This document shows, piece by piece, positions 21,281 to 35,233 of a DNA stretch of 64,000 nucleotides. The stretch comes from Nitzschia sp. pyKryTriq1 (taxonomy: Eukaryota > Bacillariophyta > Bacillariophyceae > Bacillariales > Bacillariaceae): positions 1,612,001-1,676,000 of the forward strand of contig OY101116.1 in assembly GCA_956465555.1 (NCBI GenBank), read 5' to 3'. The position numbers were made by a program, and so were the translations under genes. The first letter of the stretch is position 1; every line of letters starts with the position of its first letter. The notes under the pieces are model-generated. The model searched no databases, was not told the origin of the DNA, and saw only the letters and a program-made list of their open reading frames with translations.

Positions 21281-23343
21281 TCATCGGAGGATTCCTCTAG
21301 AATATTCGTCTTCACTGTAATAGCTTGCCTGAGTCATAAGAGAGGATGAACAGAAGAAACATGAGCGCGATCATGGTCAACAATTGATAGGTTACAAATT
21401 GCCGTAACGCTCGACGTACCACCACCACATTAGGTCCAAACTGACGCCCCGCCAACTCTCGTTCCGCATTCGCAGCATCCTGTACCGTCGCGTACTCCAG
21501 AAAAATCTTCCTCAGCGCGCTTGGCTGGACATCACGCGACGCCGACCGAGGAATATTCATCCCCAACAGATTGCCAAACTTGGCGCACTCTTCTTGAACT
21601 TCCTCCTTCAAACCTTGATATTCCTCGTCGGTGGCAAGATCTTCGTCGGTGACCATGTTGAGAAGCACCAAAATCCTTGTTCGAGCAGTCAGTGGTGGAG
21701 CAGAGGCTCCCTCCGAAGCTTGCCCCATTGCAGCATCCAATGCCGCATTCGCAATGTCCAAGGCAGAAGCACCTGGGGGCAGAGGCGGGACGGCTCCTCC
21801 AAGATTAGCTATGGCCTGAGTCACAATGGGAGCCATAGATAAGGCTGGAGTTCGAGTAATGGGCACACCATATTGATCAATATGCATCGGAGCCATTGGC
21901 ATTGGACGCAATCCCATGGCAGCATCTACCAAGGTTTCTACGTCGTAGCCATCGACGATGATGGCGTCTGCCCGGAGTGCTGCTGGTTGAGGAGGCATAA
22001 CCGAGGCCCCGGCGGTGGAAGCAATGGTAGGTGTCGTAATCATACCAGCGCCCCGTTCCCCGGCCACACGTGCAGTCAATACCTTTCCGCCACCCAGGTC
22101 CATTCCATTCAAGCCGATGACTGCTACCGGGGTGACATTTGGATCTGCAAACTCCACAAAACAATAACCCTTGCTTGTGAGAGAGTCCGGTTCATTCTTG
22201 ACCAAGTGAAAAGATTTCACTTGGCCAAATGCTTGTAGAAGTTCTAGCACTTGATCCTCCGTGAGGTGGTAGTGCAAGCCTGACACAAGAATGCGCAAAG
22301 GAAGATATGAGTCAGAAAGTTGTAAAAAAGTTGCGAGAAACACTCTTACGCGGTGGACATGTCATCATACCTCCGATAAAGACCTTATTGGGGCCATCTT
22401 GGACTGTGCCACTAACGATTCCCAGCCGACTGACGTCCAATACAGGAATGGCGGATGGATGCACCTTCGGCGCCATGGTTGGATTGTAATCGTTGGGTCG
22501 TTTGACCTTGACCTTGCCCTTTCCATGAATGTCAATTCCGTCCAGCTCCATACAGGCTGTCGCCATTTCTACCGTTTTGAATTCCAAGAAGCAAAATCGC
22601 CGCTCGTGATTGATGTAGACGGAGAGAATTGGATCTTCGCCCCCCGGTGGCTTTTCCACCAGCGCCTGGTCGATCGCGGATCGGAAGAAGACATGCAACT
22701 CTTGCTCCGTCACATTTGGTGGTAGATGCCCAATGTACAGACGTCGCGCATGCCTGGTTTGTTGCGGAACTGCCGTAAAGTTTCGGTCGGATGGAATGCC
22801 TGCAAAATCTGTCGCTGCTGGATTCGACAATGCCAGAACGGCAGCATCTGTCGCCAACTGCTGAGCCGTGGGAGGCTGATCAAACCTGGATTTTCTCGCC
22901 AATCGCTTCCGCCGGCGCTCAGCGACCCAATCCTTCTCCTCTTCGAAGGATCGAAAGGTAATGGCACCGTTTCCTCGGGGCCGCCGTGGTGGTGGTGGCG
23001 GTGGTGGACCCCGTCCTCGCCCTCCTCCTCGAAACTGCTCAGGTGGTGGACCTCGATAGCGACCTCCGCGACGATCGTCATAGTTTCTCGGCGGTGGAGG
23101 TCCTCGATTGTCGTATCTCTCACCGAAGGGCGGCGGACCTCGAGGAGGAGGACCGCGATCTCGTGGTGGGAATGGACCGGGTGGCGGCCCCCGCATATCA
23201 TCGCCATAGGGCGGTGCAGGACCACCTCGATGGGTACGTCCAAAGGCATCATGTTCTGGCGGTGGACCGTCCGGGCCAGGGCCTCCGCCTCCCCTAGTCA
23301 TCCAAGCGGGAGCATTGTCGATACCGCGGCCTCTTCCACTCAT
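21281..23343 (-). CDS. U2AF2: Splicing factor U2AF large subunit
   Basis: Three exons, 23343-22371, 22279-21420 and 21328-21281, with two 91-bp introns; 626 aa. Exon 3 encodes only ASYYSEDEYSRGILR. RRM1 is at about 200-280 (RRLYIGHLPPNVTEQEL, FCFLEFKTVEMA). RRM2 crosses intron 1 (NKVFIGGLHYHLTEDQV, GYCFVEFADP). A C-terminal U2AF-homology motif is at about 515-610 (TRILVLLNMVTDEDL, REL-A-GRQFGPNVVV). The protein recognises the 3' splice-site polypyrimidine tract, and the UHM contacts SF1/BBP and SF3b1. The N-terminal 120 residues are G/P/R-rich (RGPPP and RGG-like) rather than the RS repeats of animal U2AF65. A 110-residue A/P-rich linker separates RRM2 from the UHM. The neighbouring serine decarboxylase gene starts 676 bp away in the other direction. 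Confidence 0.93.
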
Positions 23344-24019
23344 TTTGCCGGAATCGTAACGCTTGTCAACTTGAAGCTACAGCACTTATTATGACAACAA
23401 CGTCTGTCTCTAGAGAGAGACTAGTTTAGACATGGCGCATGTCGGTGGCATCGATCTGAACGGTGGACGGTGGATGGTGGCGATCATCCAAAAAAGCAAC
23501 GCCTGAGATCTGGATGATCTCAGAGGGCGAAGAGGCCCGGCGTGGGCCCGGTAAGTAGTGGCAAGACGTCGTGACAGTACCTGGTACGGTACAGTATCAG
23601 TACCGGTATTGGTATTGCGTGCGTGCGTGGGCGCGCCGGGGTCGAAAGTCGAAAGGCAAGCGAGCATCCCAAAAGGGGGAGAATATTTTGAAAAAATGGG
23701 GCGTAGGCTTCTCCTTTTTTATGTGACGCGTCAGCATCCAAGCAAGCCTGCCCGCCAATGAGATGATGCCTTGGTGGCCTTCCGATCCGTCCATCATCCG
23801 ATCCACCGATGATGTGATAATCGGTTCGTTGTTTTCCTTGCTTCGTCATTTATCACCATTCGTCATTCTTCATCGTTTTATCTCACAACATCTTCTGCTC
23901 ACCGTCATCCGCACCTCTCACTTTGGAGAAGGAGGAGGAGAGAGTTTCATTTATTTCATACACAGAGAAGAAAGATACTCACCGTCCGTTAGTTCAAAAT
24001 TATATCTCGTCAAATCATC
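23344..24019. promoter_or_regulatory. Divergent promoter region of U2AF2 and serine decarboxylase
   Basis: 676 bp with no gene. It contains a GGTACGGTACAGTATCAGTACCGG cluster at about 23582-23607 and a GCGTGCGTGGGCGCGCCGG tract at about 23619-23640. I see no recognised TATA or initiator. Confidence 0.4.
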
Positions 24020-25762
24020 ATGATTCATAGTCGGCGTATCATTCCCTTCGTGTCGCGGGTCGCGACGAGAAGCCGTCCGAGGACCGTCATCGGGTCGCTA
24101 CAGCAGCAGCAACAGCAAAGTCAGCGTTCGTCATTTCTTTCGTTGTTGAACGTTCGTAGTTTTTCGACCGCAGTCGATGATATGGGCCCGGCCTACTCGG
24201 ATGACGAAGATGAGGATACCGTACTGCCAAGCTCACCCAAAGTACCGTCGTCGTCGTCCTCCTCCTCCTCGTCTCAAGTGCAAGATTTGACGTTTGAACG
24301 TGCCAAGGCTGGATCTCCGTCTCCATGGGCTCTGTTTGATGCCTGGGGGGCTGGAACTGATATTGGTGAACCCCTGTCTCCCAGGGATGAGGCTGTTCTT
24401 GGGGAGGAGGCTGTCCGCATTCCGTTGACAGCACAGGATCGATTGGACGTAGCAGCTGAGACCGAAATTCTAGGAGCCTACGACCGTCTCCTGCAGCAAC
24501 GATCATCTGTTCACTTGGGATACCCCTACAATCTTGTGTATGATCATTCGGAACTATACAGCTTTATGAAGTACTCCATCAATAATCTGGGAGATCCATT
24601 CGTCCCTTCCAACTATGGAGTTCATTCTAGGCAGTTTGAATGCGCCGTCATTGACTTTTTTGCCAACTTGTGGAAAATGGAAGAAGATTCCTACTGGGGA
24701 TATGTTACCACCAGTGGTACCGAAGGCAATTTGCATGGTATTTTGCTGGCGCGAGAAGCTTTCCCCGATGGAATCCTCTATACGTCACAAGAATCGCACT
24801 ACTCAGTATTCAAGGCAGCCAGGTACTATCGGATGGATTGTCGATCAATTCCAACGCTGCCCATGGGAGAAATAAATTACAACATGCTAGCGGAAGAGAT
24901 TGATCGAAACCGAGAGTTCCCTGTCATATTGAATGTGAACATTGGGACTACCGTGAAAGGAGCTGTGGACAATCTTGATCGTATCATCGATATGCTCAAA
25001 ATGCTAGACATTCCAAGGGATCGCTATTACATCCACTGCGACGGTGCATTGTTTGCTCTTATGATGCCATTTATTGACAATGCACCCGAGATCTCTTTTC
25101 GGAAACCGATTGATTCGATTGCTGTCAGCGGCCATAAAATGCTGGGATGCCCTATGCCCTGTGGAGTGGCCCTTTGTCGGAAGGAGCACGTCGAGAATGT
25201 CGAACAGCACATTGACTACTTGAACAGTGTCGACACCACAATAATGGGAAGTCGGAATGGGCAAGCGGCATTGTACATGTGGTACAGTCTACGGAAAAAG
25301 GGACTCGGTGGGATCAAACAAGATGTCATGTGAGTATCATTTCTTCAATGAGGTTGCTCGAGTTTTTGGCAGTCGGTGGGCCATTTATCTCACAAATTTC
25401 TTGTCTTGTCTTTTTCCTTTCTTTCCAATCACAGGCACTGTATGGAAACAGCACGCTATTTGCGCGATAAATTGACTGCTGCTGGCTTCTCGTGTCGTTT
25501 GAATGACCTTTCTTCCACCGTCGTTCTAGAACGTCCCGCCAGCGATGCTTTTATCAAGCGCTGGCAACTAGCTTGTGAAGAAGATATTGCTCATGTAGTT
25601 GTCATGCCAAATGTGACACGTGGAAAGATCGATCGTTTTGTAGCCGAATTAAGTGAAGTGGAACGACAACATGGGCGGACAGAACCTCTTCGTCGAACAT
25701 CGCCCCTCTCGATGCTATCCAGCTCGTCCTGGAGCCACGTCGTGCCCCAGAAACAAATGTGA
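24020..25762 (+). CDS. SDC: PLP-dependent serine decarboxylase-like enzyme, mitochondrial presequence
   Basis: Exons 24020-25329 and 25435-25762 flank a 105-bp intron; 545 aa. The first 53 residues are R/S/Q-rich, contain a glutamine run and end in VRSFSTAVDD, a good mitochondrial cleavage context. The group II decarboxylase fold follows. SSVHLGYPYN and NLGDPFVPSNYGVHSR resemble plant serine decarboxylase, TTSGTEGNLHG binds the PLP phosphate, and the PLP lysine is K373 in SGHKMLGCPMPCGV. Plant SDC converts serine to ethanolamine for choline and phosphatidylethanolamine synthesis. The histidine decarboxylase subgroup of the same family is the alternative. The extra S/D-rich stretch at residues 55-90 is not part of the fold. 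Confidence 0.88.
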
Positions 25763-26157
25763 TGAACAATTTTATTTTAAGAATTAGAGAAGCTATACTA
25801 ACTGTTCATAGCAACTTTGAAATAGAAATTGGAACGGTAGGGTTTTGGAAGAGCTAATCTACATCCAACGTGTGCTAACTACAGTTAGGTCTAACCGTAC
25901 GGTTTACGAAGAACGGGCAGTCACGTTCTGAGTCTTATTACGAGCTCCCCCGAAAGAGCTCGTTCGCACAATCGTCACCGACGCACGCCGCACTTTTTGC
26001 GGGGGCCGATCCAGGAGTACGCCAACGAAAGGCAAGAAACAAACAACGCATTCCTCTACCGGTACTGTATTGCTGTCTATGTCTATGCACACGACACAGT
26101 AGAGAAAAGTTAAAAGCAATCAGGACGACTCTCTTTGTTTTTGATTACTAAGTGACC
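25763..26157. promoter_or_regulatory. Intergenic region upstream of NDUFA12
   Basis: 395 bp. It contains a CGAGCTCCCCCGAAAGAGCTCG inverted repeat (about 25940-25961) and a TACCGGTACTGTA word about 100 bp before the NDUFA12 start. No gene seen. Confidence 0.4.
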
Positions 26158-26972
26158 ATGGTGTGGGGTTTGATTGAAAATTTTCGCCATGCTCTGAAGT
26201 ACCGAGGAGGATGGAAGGGCCTCTACCATCACATGTACACGGTGAGTTTTCGTATTGGAAGGGTTGAATTTCCTTATTCGTGCGCTCCCTCACCGCTAAG
26301 AAATAATCTTCCATTATCTTCTCGGCACTGTAGAATGGAGACTTTCCCTTCAAGATGGGAACGTACATGGGATGCGATGCCATGGGGAACCGCTACTATG
26401 AGAACAGAGTGGACTATCCATTTGGGCAGCATCGATGGGTGGAGCCTGCAGATGAGCACAATTTTGATTCCACGCAAGTTCCGCCGGAGTGGCACGGGTG
26501 GATGGTCTCCATGAACGACGCTACGCCAAGCACGGAGGGCGAGTTCATTGAGGAACTGGCAAAAAGGATCCACCCCAGTGCTCCCTCTGATGCACCGTTC
26601 AAGGACAACGTTGGTTACCAAAATGAGGTTTTCAATTTCAATGGCATGCACGTCCAGTCACAAATCCGTTCGCGTGGATACGGCATCGGAAACTCCATCG
26701 TCGGTTTGCCAGCGTTTGCCCCTGACGCGTACTACACGCAACCTGGATCGCCTTACAACCCTGCCTTCATCCGAAAGATGGAATACGAGGGTGACTTGGA
26801 CGCGACTAAGGGAGGCGGCCGCCCTTACAAAAACGATATTTGGAAGGAACGTCTTATGACCGCTGCCGAAAAGGAAGCCGCAGCAAATCCCACCGGAGAC
26901 TTTGCCACCAGACAACTCACCCCGAAGGAGGAAGCTATTCTCGCACGTGGTGGGACACTCCCAACAAAGTAG
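26158..26972 (+). CDS. NDUFA12: Mitochondrial complex I subunit NDUFA12 (B17.2)
   Basis: Exons 26158-26241 and 26334-26972 flank a 92-bp intron; 240 aa. The start at 26158 gives MVWGLIENFRHALKYRGGWKG, close to other NDUFA12 N-termini. The core signatures follow: MGCDAMGNRYYEN, FGQHRWVEP and VPPEWHGWMVSMND. The subunit is an accessory component of the NADH:ubiquinone oxidoreductase matrix arm near the FMN/Fe-S module. Human NDUFA12 is about 145 aa. Here the conserved part ends near residue 125, and a further 110 residues follow (GNSIVGLPAFAPDAYYTQPG and a charged tail), an extension that may be lineage-specific. No presequence is evident, as is usual for this subunit. Confidence 0.93.
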
Positions 26973-27027
26973 TAGAATGCTGGTAGCAGTTCTTTAAGGG
27001 CTAGGTCTACACTGTTTTAATATCACA

Positions 27028-30000
27028 CTACTCTGATCCTTCTGCTTGTGCCAACATGTCTTCCTGCATGGAATGGACAATAGAACCCAAATGAGCTACA
27101 TCTTCCACCTGAAAGGACTTGTCTTCTGCAACATGGCCTTCGACCTTTCTTTCCATTTCGGGTGAGAGTGTTTCTCCAAGTACCAGCTGAAGCTTGTTGG
27201 GGCGATCGCCAAACTGGTCCATAGTATTCTTGAGTTCATGCGATTGGCAGAAAACGTTCGCACGGCAGAGAACGTAGAGACCTAGTCGGGCACGAGACAC
27301 AGCGACGATAAGACGGCGGATGTCTCTGAGATGACCAACGGCTTTCGTTCGAACGAGGGAGAGGAGAATGATATCATTCTGTTGGCCCTGATACTGATCG
27401 ACGGTGGACACAGTCTTCGGGGCCACTCCTGCCAGCGGAGTCCCTACACCACAACGCTGCGCCACAATGTCAGAGATCAGTTCCTTTTGACCGTTGTAAG
27501 TGGTAAGAATAGAAATTTTGTCAGGCGAATATCCAATAAGCACCATGTACTGGAAGAGGGCGACCGCATACTCGGCTTCTCCGAGATTCTGATAGTAGTA
27601 TGGCGTCGGCGTCGTCTCGCCGTTGCCCTCGAAATCTTCAACATTGATAAGCTGAAACGGGTACACAAATCCAGGATTAGCCAGTTGAAACTCCCGTGCC
27701 TTCGTCACATGGTCGAGATTTCCAAGATTGTTGTATCGCCAGCTGTAATACATAGAAAGAAAGAAAGAAAGAAAGAAACGTGAGAAGAGCGGCAGTGGCA
27801 ACGGAGCAATCAGGACAAAACCAGTAGCATACCTGTAGAGCCGCATGAGTTCGGGTCTTGCACGGCCTTGCTTGTCAAGTTGCACATAGGGGACGCCAAG
27901 TCTGATGAGACGTGAGAAAAGACTTTGGTCCAAGTTGCTGAACTTGGAAAAGGAGGCGTTTTTCACTACAGGGGGCAGCTGGTTGTGGTCTCCGAGCATG
28001 CAAACCCTTTTCAATCGGGACAAACCTGACACTGAGTCGTCAGACTTTCCTTTCTGTAACAAGCAAGGAATAAAAGATTCGATTTCCAACATCTGACCAG
28101 ATTCTTCCATGACGATGTTGTCATATTCAAATCCAAGCTCAATTAGATTGTTTCTCGCGATCGCAGCGTGTGTGCATGTCATCGCGACAATTCTTGCTTG
28201 CTTGGTAATGAGATAATCAGCGCGTTGTCTTTGCGAGCGAAGTAGTTCAAACGGCCGATATTCGGACAATTCATCAAATAGATTCTCCAAGCGACCAAGA
28301 TAATCCTTGGCTTCTCCAAGCGTTACAGAGTTCGAATTGAAATAGACGCAAAAGGGGAAGAGAGAAGTTACGTCCGTATCATCGCTTGTGGACATATCTA
28401 CGATCTGGCTCTCAAAAATCTTCTGTCTTCGTAAAATCTGAAAATTCTTGAAGTATTCGGCGCTTTCGCAGGTGTACGAAGGAGAGCCATCCGGTCCTCG
28501 TTGTGCCTTGCCACTGATACCCAAGGATTCGGAAAGCTGCTGCACTTGTTCCAAAAGCACGTCTCGACGGTGGATAGAATAGGCCACTCGACCAATCTTT
28601 GTAAAGTCATGAGAAGACTCTGTCTCGAGATCACGCTCGCCGGACCCTAAGCGCACAAAGTATCGTTCGTCGACGTCACCACGCGCCATAACTTTGGAGA
28701 AAATGTCATTCAAAGCTGCATTCGAATGAGTGATAATGATTGTCCTCTGTGTTGGATAAGTGTGATAAAGACTTGCAATAATTTGCACAGCAACATCAGT
28801 TTTCCCCGTTCCCGGTGGCCCAACAACTAGTGTGAGACCAGGCGAGAGTCCAGATCTGATGGCTTCTACTTGCACTGGAGTAAATCGCACCGGGTTTCCA
28901 AGCGCCTTTTCGGGATGCGGCAACGGTACGGCTTCAATCTTTGTTATTGTCTTTCCATCTTTGATGTTCTCTTCTGTGAAGCGAATCTTGAAGTTGTAAC
29001 GCTTCGTCTTGTCGTCGAGTTCTTCGTCCTCCTTAACGATAACAGCACCCTGAAACGAGTCCTGCAGGTGCGTTTGATCCAGAAAGGTGTCTCCAAAATC
29101 AAGGTAGTCGGAAGGCTTGTTGATACCGACCGTATTCATCGCATAGCGCTTCATTGTGTCCGATTTGTAGGAAGCAGATAAGGGATCACCTTGGCCAAGA
29201 ATCAGAGTGTGCAGCCATGGTGGTACTACGCGATCGATGGATCCTGCCCCTTCGAGTAAACCACGAATGGTCTCCAAGACCGATTTGAAGTTGTTCTCTC
29301 TTCCATGACGACGGACCACAAGGTTGAATTGCTAAAAAGTTCCAAGAAAATAAAGCAGTGAGAGGTGGTGGTATCGGAAAAATCATCGCCGAGCTGATCT
29401 GTCAAACTTACTTGATACATGTCGCTTCCCAGAGCCGATTTAGTGTCGTTTCCGTATTGAGCACTGTCCAACACGACCTTGAAGATCCGCTTGGTACTTT
29501 TTCTTTGATCGTCAGGTGTTGACACTCCAGGTTCACTCAAAACGGTACCAGCCTCATTGCGAACCTGTACGACCATACAACCCCGCACCAGTGTGACACC
29601 AAACCGTTCGGGAAAAGTGCTGTCCTCTTCGTCTGGAACTCGTCGCTCACTATCAGAATCCCAAGCTCTGTGGGAGCCATGGGAGAGATGATAGTCTTTC
29701 AGCAGAGGTGCCTGATTTCCTGTCATTTTGGAGGCATCAATGGCTACCAAAAACAAGTTGTCAAATTCTCCAATCTCATCCCATTCCCGACGAATCGACG
29801 CCCCACATGGCTCAAGATCTACCACAATTTCGGCAGTTACTCGAGAATTGACCATTTCGCCCAATTTTGGAGGCTGAACCTCCACAATTTGAAAGGGTTG
29901 GGCCAATTCCAGTGCCATGCGAGACCAACCATTGAAATCTGTCTTGACTTGAATGTCTCCGTCTTCGTCGACATTAGATTGTCGAAGGATCGGCCGGACT

Positions 30001-31493
30001 CTTTTGATAACATTCACAAGATCAGCACGGATTTCATACGCACTCTCCAGTCTCACCAGCTCGTAGTTTCGAAGGAGATAGTCTTGAAACGAGAGAAATC
30101 TCGAGTTCAATTTGGGCAGCGCTAGGACTTGAGTGGCTCGAAGTTGACTGTTGGACGGTGGAATGATACTGTGATCCCACAACAGAGATTCTGTGGGGTA
30201 CAATGGGAAGGAGCGCAGCTGGTCCATTGGGTAGGGAGGAATCGTCAAGTAATTGCCAAGGACTTGAAGCATGAAGTCTCGGGTAATAGAAGGATCTTCT
30301 TCTGAAATAAGACGCATCTGGTAGAGGAGACGGAGGAGCTTGGAATCGGGAAAGCCGATGAACGATCGCTCGAGATACGAATTTTTCGTTTGCCTGCCAC
30401 AAAGAAGACCTACACCAGCATAAATGACGGCTTTGAGTTCTTCTGGATAGTGACGGTATGCCATTTTCTGTAGAATAGTGGCACGTGTGTGATGCATCGA
30501 CACAACGTCCACCTTGGAAAGATGCTTCTGGGTCACATCATCCAAGGGGAAAGCAAGGAGCCCATTGATTCGCCCAAGAAGATGCTGAATAAGTCGAAGA
30601 TTTTCCGCAACGGCAAAGCGATTTCCCACTGCCAAACGGCATCGGACAGAAAAGTGGATCGAATCCAGATAGGCTACCAGAAAAAGCCGAGTCGATGTAG
30701 CAGAAAGAAGATCAATCAAGAGCTCCAGGGACCGATGCAGGAATTTCCAAACATCGAGAGAAATATCGATGGGTGGATCTTTAGCATTGTTAATCATCTT
30801 CTGATCGAACACTCTGACCAAGGCTCCAAACTCCGAGTGTCCTTCCAGCAAGGAAAGCACGTGCTGAAAATTGCTCACTATCCACATGGCTTCCTTCTGG
30901 GACCGTGCATATTTCCTTCGCAGGCCTGCACTCTTTTTCAATTCCAGCTCACGACGCCTCTCTGGCATCCAGTGAAGAATCCCCGACCCTGCGAGATGTT
31001 TCAACATGCCATTTCGCAGCTCATCGTTGTTGCTTGCCATGGAAACAACGAGAAAGTTGACAATATGAGTTTGCAAGCCATAGTCCTTGTGTTCTGTCTT
31101 GTACAACAGGACTTCTAGGACCTTTTCGATGACCTCTTCCCCCATGAGACTGTCCAGCACCGTAGAATCCCCACTGAAACTACCTTCCCAGTACTGAAAG
31201 CCGACGAAGAGCACCAACAAATGGCACCCATGAAAGAACTCGTTCGAACCCTCATTGGACGTCAAAAAGGGCCACACAATCTCGGCAATCGCACCCTTGT
31301 CTTCCCATTCTCGGATCTTGTCCATACGCTCATTCTCGGATCCGTCGACCACGCACTGGCGGTAGAGTTCATGGATCTCCACCGGCGTCGTCGCCTCACT
31401 GTTCGCATCCTGCTTTTGGCTATTACTCGCACGTTTTTTGGGCGGGTTTTCGTCCGCGGCGCTCTTGGACGCCTTTCTGCGTTTCGGTGGCAT
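27028..31493 (-). CDS. AQR: Intron-binding spliceosomal RNA helicase Aquarius
   Basis: Exons 31493-29412, 29331-27833 and 27742-27028, with introns of 80 and 90 bp; 1431 aa. The start MPPKRRKASK at 31493 is preferred over an in-frame ATG at 31670. Residues 1-30 are basic. Residues 35-690 are the helical N-terminal and linker region of Aquarius (MPPKRR..., YEIRADLVNVIKRVRPI, NGWSRMALELAQPFQIVEVQPP). The SF1 helicase follows: VVGPPGTGKT (Walker A), ITHSNAALND, MEESGQMLEIE (motif II), LGDHNQLPPVV, then KISILTTYNGQK, VDQYQGQQNDIILLSLVR and VAVSRARLGLY. Aquarius joins the spliceosome at the intron region upstream of the branch site and links splicing to intronic snoRNP assembly. Intron 2 is a multiple of three without a stop, so retention would add about 30 hydrophobic residues just after the RARPEL segment. 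Confidence 0.95.
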
Positions 31494-32040
31494 GTCGTAG
31501 GAATGAGACTTTATAGCTAGGAGGCTACTCGCTACTCTGAGGAGAGTGTGATCTCTGGAGGTGAAGATAGAAGATACGAAGACAATAGTAGCAGGTGTTC
31601 GTACTGTAACAGCCGGAGGGAGAGGATGAGAGCCAGCCGATAGATATCGATCAGGACAATCAATCATCATCCGCCATGGTCAAAGTTTGCGGCGATGGGG
31701 CAGGCGGAAGGACCGGCCACGCCGTACATACTGCTGTACGGTACTCGTACAGTACCTGGTGCCAGGTACGGGAGACGAGTAACAAACAAAAACGAAGTAC
31801 TTAGTTAGCCCCAAATCAGGAACCCCCAAGAAGAACATCATCAATCATCATCATCGTCATCATTACGTGCGTTGGTTTTCGGCGCGCTTTTTCCGAGTTC
31901 TCATTTTTGATGGTTCCGATCCAAGCAAGAAGCCGTTCGTTCGTGAGTACCAGTACCTGCACAGAAAGTACCGGTAGAGGTGCGAGCTGAGGGAGGGAAG
32001 TGTCGGTCGTTGTCATTCCAATACTAATTCGTTTCTCACC
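31494..32040. promoter_or_regulatory. Divergent promoter region of AQR and the CLYBL-like gene
   Basis: 547 bp. It contains a near-perfect palindrome GTACCTGGTGCCAGGTAC at 31752-31769, an ATCATCATCATCATC run (31838-31860) and a GTACCGGTAG word about 70 bp before the plus-strand start. No coding sequence supported. Confidence 0.45.
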
Positions 32041-33165
32041 ATGAAGATTCTTCCCAATACTACCTTCGTTCAATCCTACCATCGAGTATGCTCCCTTCTT
32101 TTGGCTGGCAGAAATCGAGCACTCCGTCCTCCGCTGTTTGCTCGCAGTCAGCATCAGCAGGTGGCCTTCTCTACCGGTAGTGCGGCGGCGGCGGCGACGA
32201 CCAATTTATTGGGGGGTCGTCAATCCGAACGCCCCCGTCGGTCGCTCTTGAGTGTACCGGGATCGGATGCTCGAAAGATCCAAAAAGCGACAGGCTTGAA
32301 GGCTGATGCTATTGTGTTGGATTTGGAAGATGGAGTACCTTTGGATCGGAAAGAGGATGCCCGTCGACTAGTCGTGGATACTTTACGACAACAGGAAGAA
32401 ACGGGGAATTTGTTCGGGGAAACCACCGAGATTTGCGTCCGCATTAACGGATTGGAGACGGGAAAACTTGCCTTGGATGATTTACAAGCAGTTCTCCCTT
32501 GTACCAGTCTGCAATCCATTGTGGTCCCCAAAATCGAACATCCATCAGATGTCGATTTTGTGAGTCGAATGATTTCCATGATGACAGCAGGTTCTGAACA
32601 AGGATCACGACGTGATATTCGGATTCTAGCCGCGATTGAATCGGCCAAAGGACTTTTGAATTTAAAAGAGATCGCTCAAGCTGGGTCGGGTAATGGGGGT
32701 CCCTTGCCGCCGTACGCCGCCTACTTGGATGCCCTCATCTTTGCTTCGGAAGATTACTGCGCCGACTTGGAATTGATCCGCACTCCCAACGGTGCGACCG
32801 AATTGTTGTATGCACGATCCCAGCTCGTGACAGTCGCCAAAGCTTATGGATTACAAGCTATTGATATGGTACATATCGACTTTCGAAATCTGGAGGATCT
32901 TGAAAAAGAATGTCAACAAGGTCGCGAGATGGGATTTACCGGCAAACAAGCCATTCATCCGGTACAGCTCGATACGATCCATGCTACCTTTGCACCGTCT
33001 CTCAAAGATTTGGAATTTGCGAAAAAATGCGTCCAAGAATACGAATCGACCACTTTTACCGGAAAGGGTGCATGTGTGGTGGACGGAATTGTGGTCGACG
33101 CTCCTGTCTACAAGTGGGCCATTAAGATTTTGAAACGAGCCAAGCAAGCTGGAATGGTTGAGTAG
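32041..33165 (+). CDS. CLYBL: CitE-like lyase, CLYBL (citramalyl-CoA lyase) type, mitochondrial
   Basis: Single exon of 374 aa. Residues 1-62 are R/A/S-rich with FARSQHQQVAFSTG, a mitochondrial-type presequence. The HpcH/HpaI aldolase-type TIM barrel follows: RRSLLSVPGSDARKIQKA, DAIVLDLEDGVP (metal and substrate region), ICVRINGLETG, SIVVPKIEHPSD, ILAAIESAKGLLNLKEI, LIFASEDYCADLEL, and a final GKQAIHPVQLDTIHATFAPS. In animals CLYBL cleaves (3S)-citramalyl-CoA and has malate or beta-methylmalate synthase side activity, protecting B12 metabolism from itaconyl-CoA. The microbial alternatives, malyl-CoA lyase or a citrate lyase beta paralogue, cannot be excluded. No citrate lyase alpha or gamma partner is nearby. 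Confidence 0.87.
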   Translation: MKILPNTTFVQSYHRVCSLLLAGRNRALRPPLFARSQHQQVAFSTGSAAAAATTNLLGGRQSERPRRSLLSVPGSDARKIQKATGLKADAIVLDLEDGVPLDRKEDARRLVVDTLRQQEETGNLFGETTEICVRINGLETGKLALDDLQAVLPCTSLQSIVVPKIEHPSDVDFVSRMISMMTAGSEQGSRRDIRILAAIESAKGLLNLKEIAQAGSGNGGPLPPYAAYLDALIFASEDYCADLELIRTPNGATELLYARSQLVTVAKAYGLQAIDMVHIDFRNLEDLEKECQQGREMGFTGKQAIHPVQLDTIHATFAPSLKDLEFAKKCVQEYESTTFTGKGACVVDGIVVDAPVYKWAIKILKRAKQAGMVE

Positions 33166-33308
33166 CTAGTTTCATAGAAGAAACTTTCTACAGTTAGACT
33201 AGCTACTAGTAGAGAGTAATAGAGAGCCAAGTAGCCCTGATTCGTCTACGAAGTGGGAGTACTGTACGAGTATATAGAACCAAGAAACATATGCATAGTC
33301 CTTCTCAT

Positions 33309-35233
<1,925 letters not shown>

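Noticed and set aside
22726-23394. 222-aa plus-strand frame opposite U2AF2
   Set aside because: It is a shadow of the G/P/R-rich N-terminus of U2AF2 and is W/R/S-rich without motifs.
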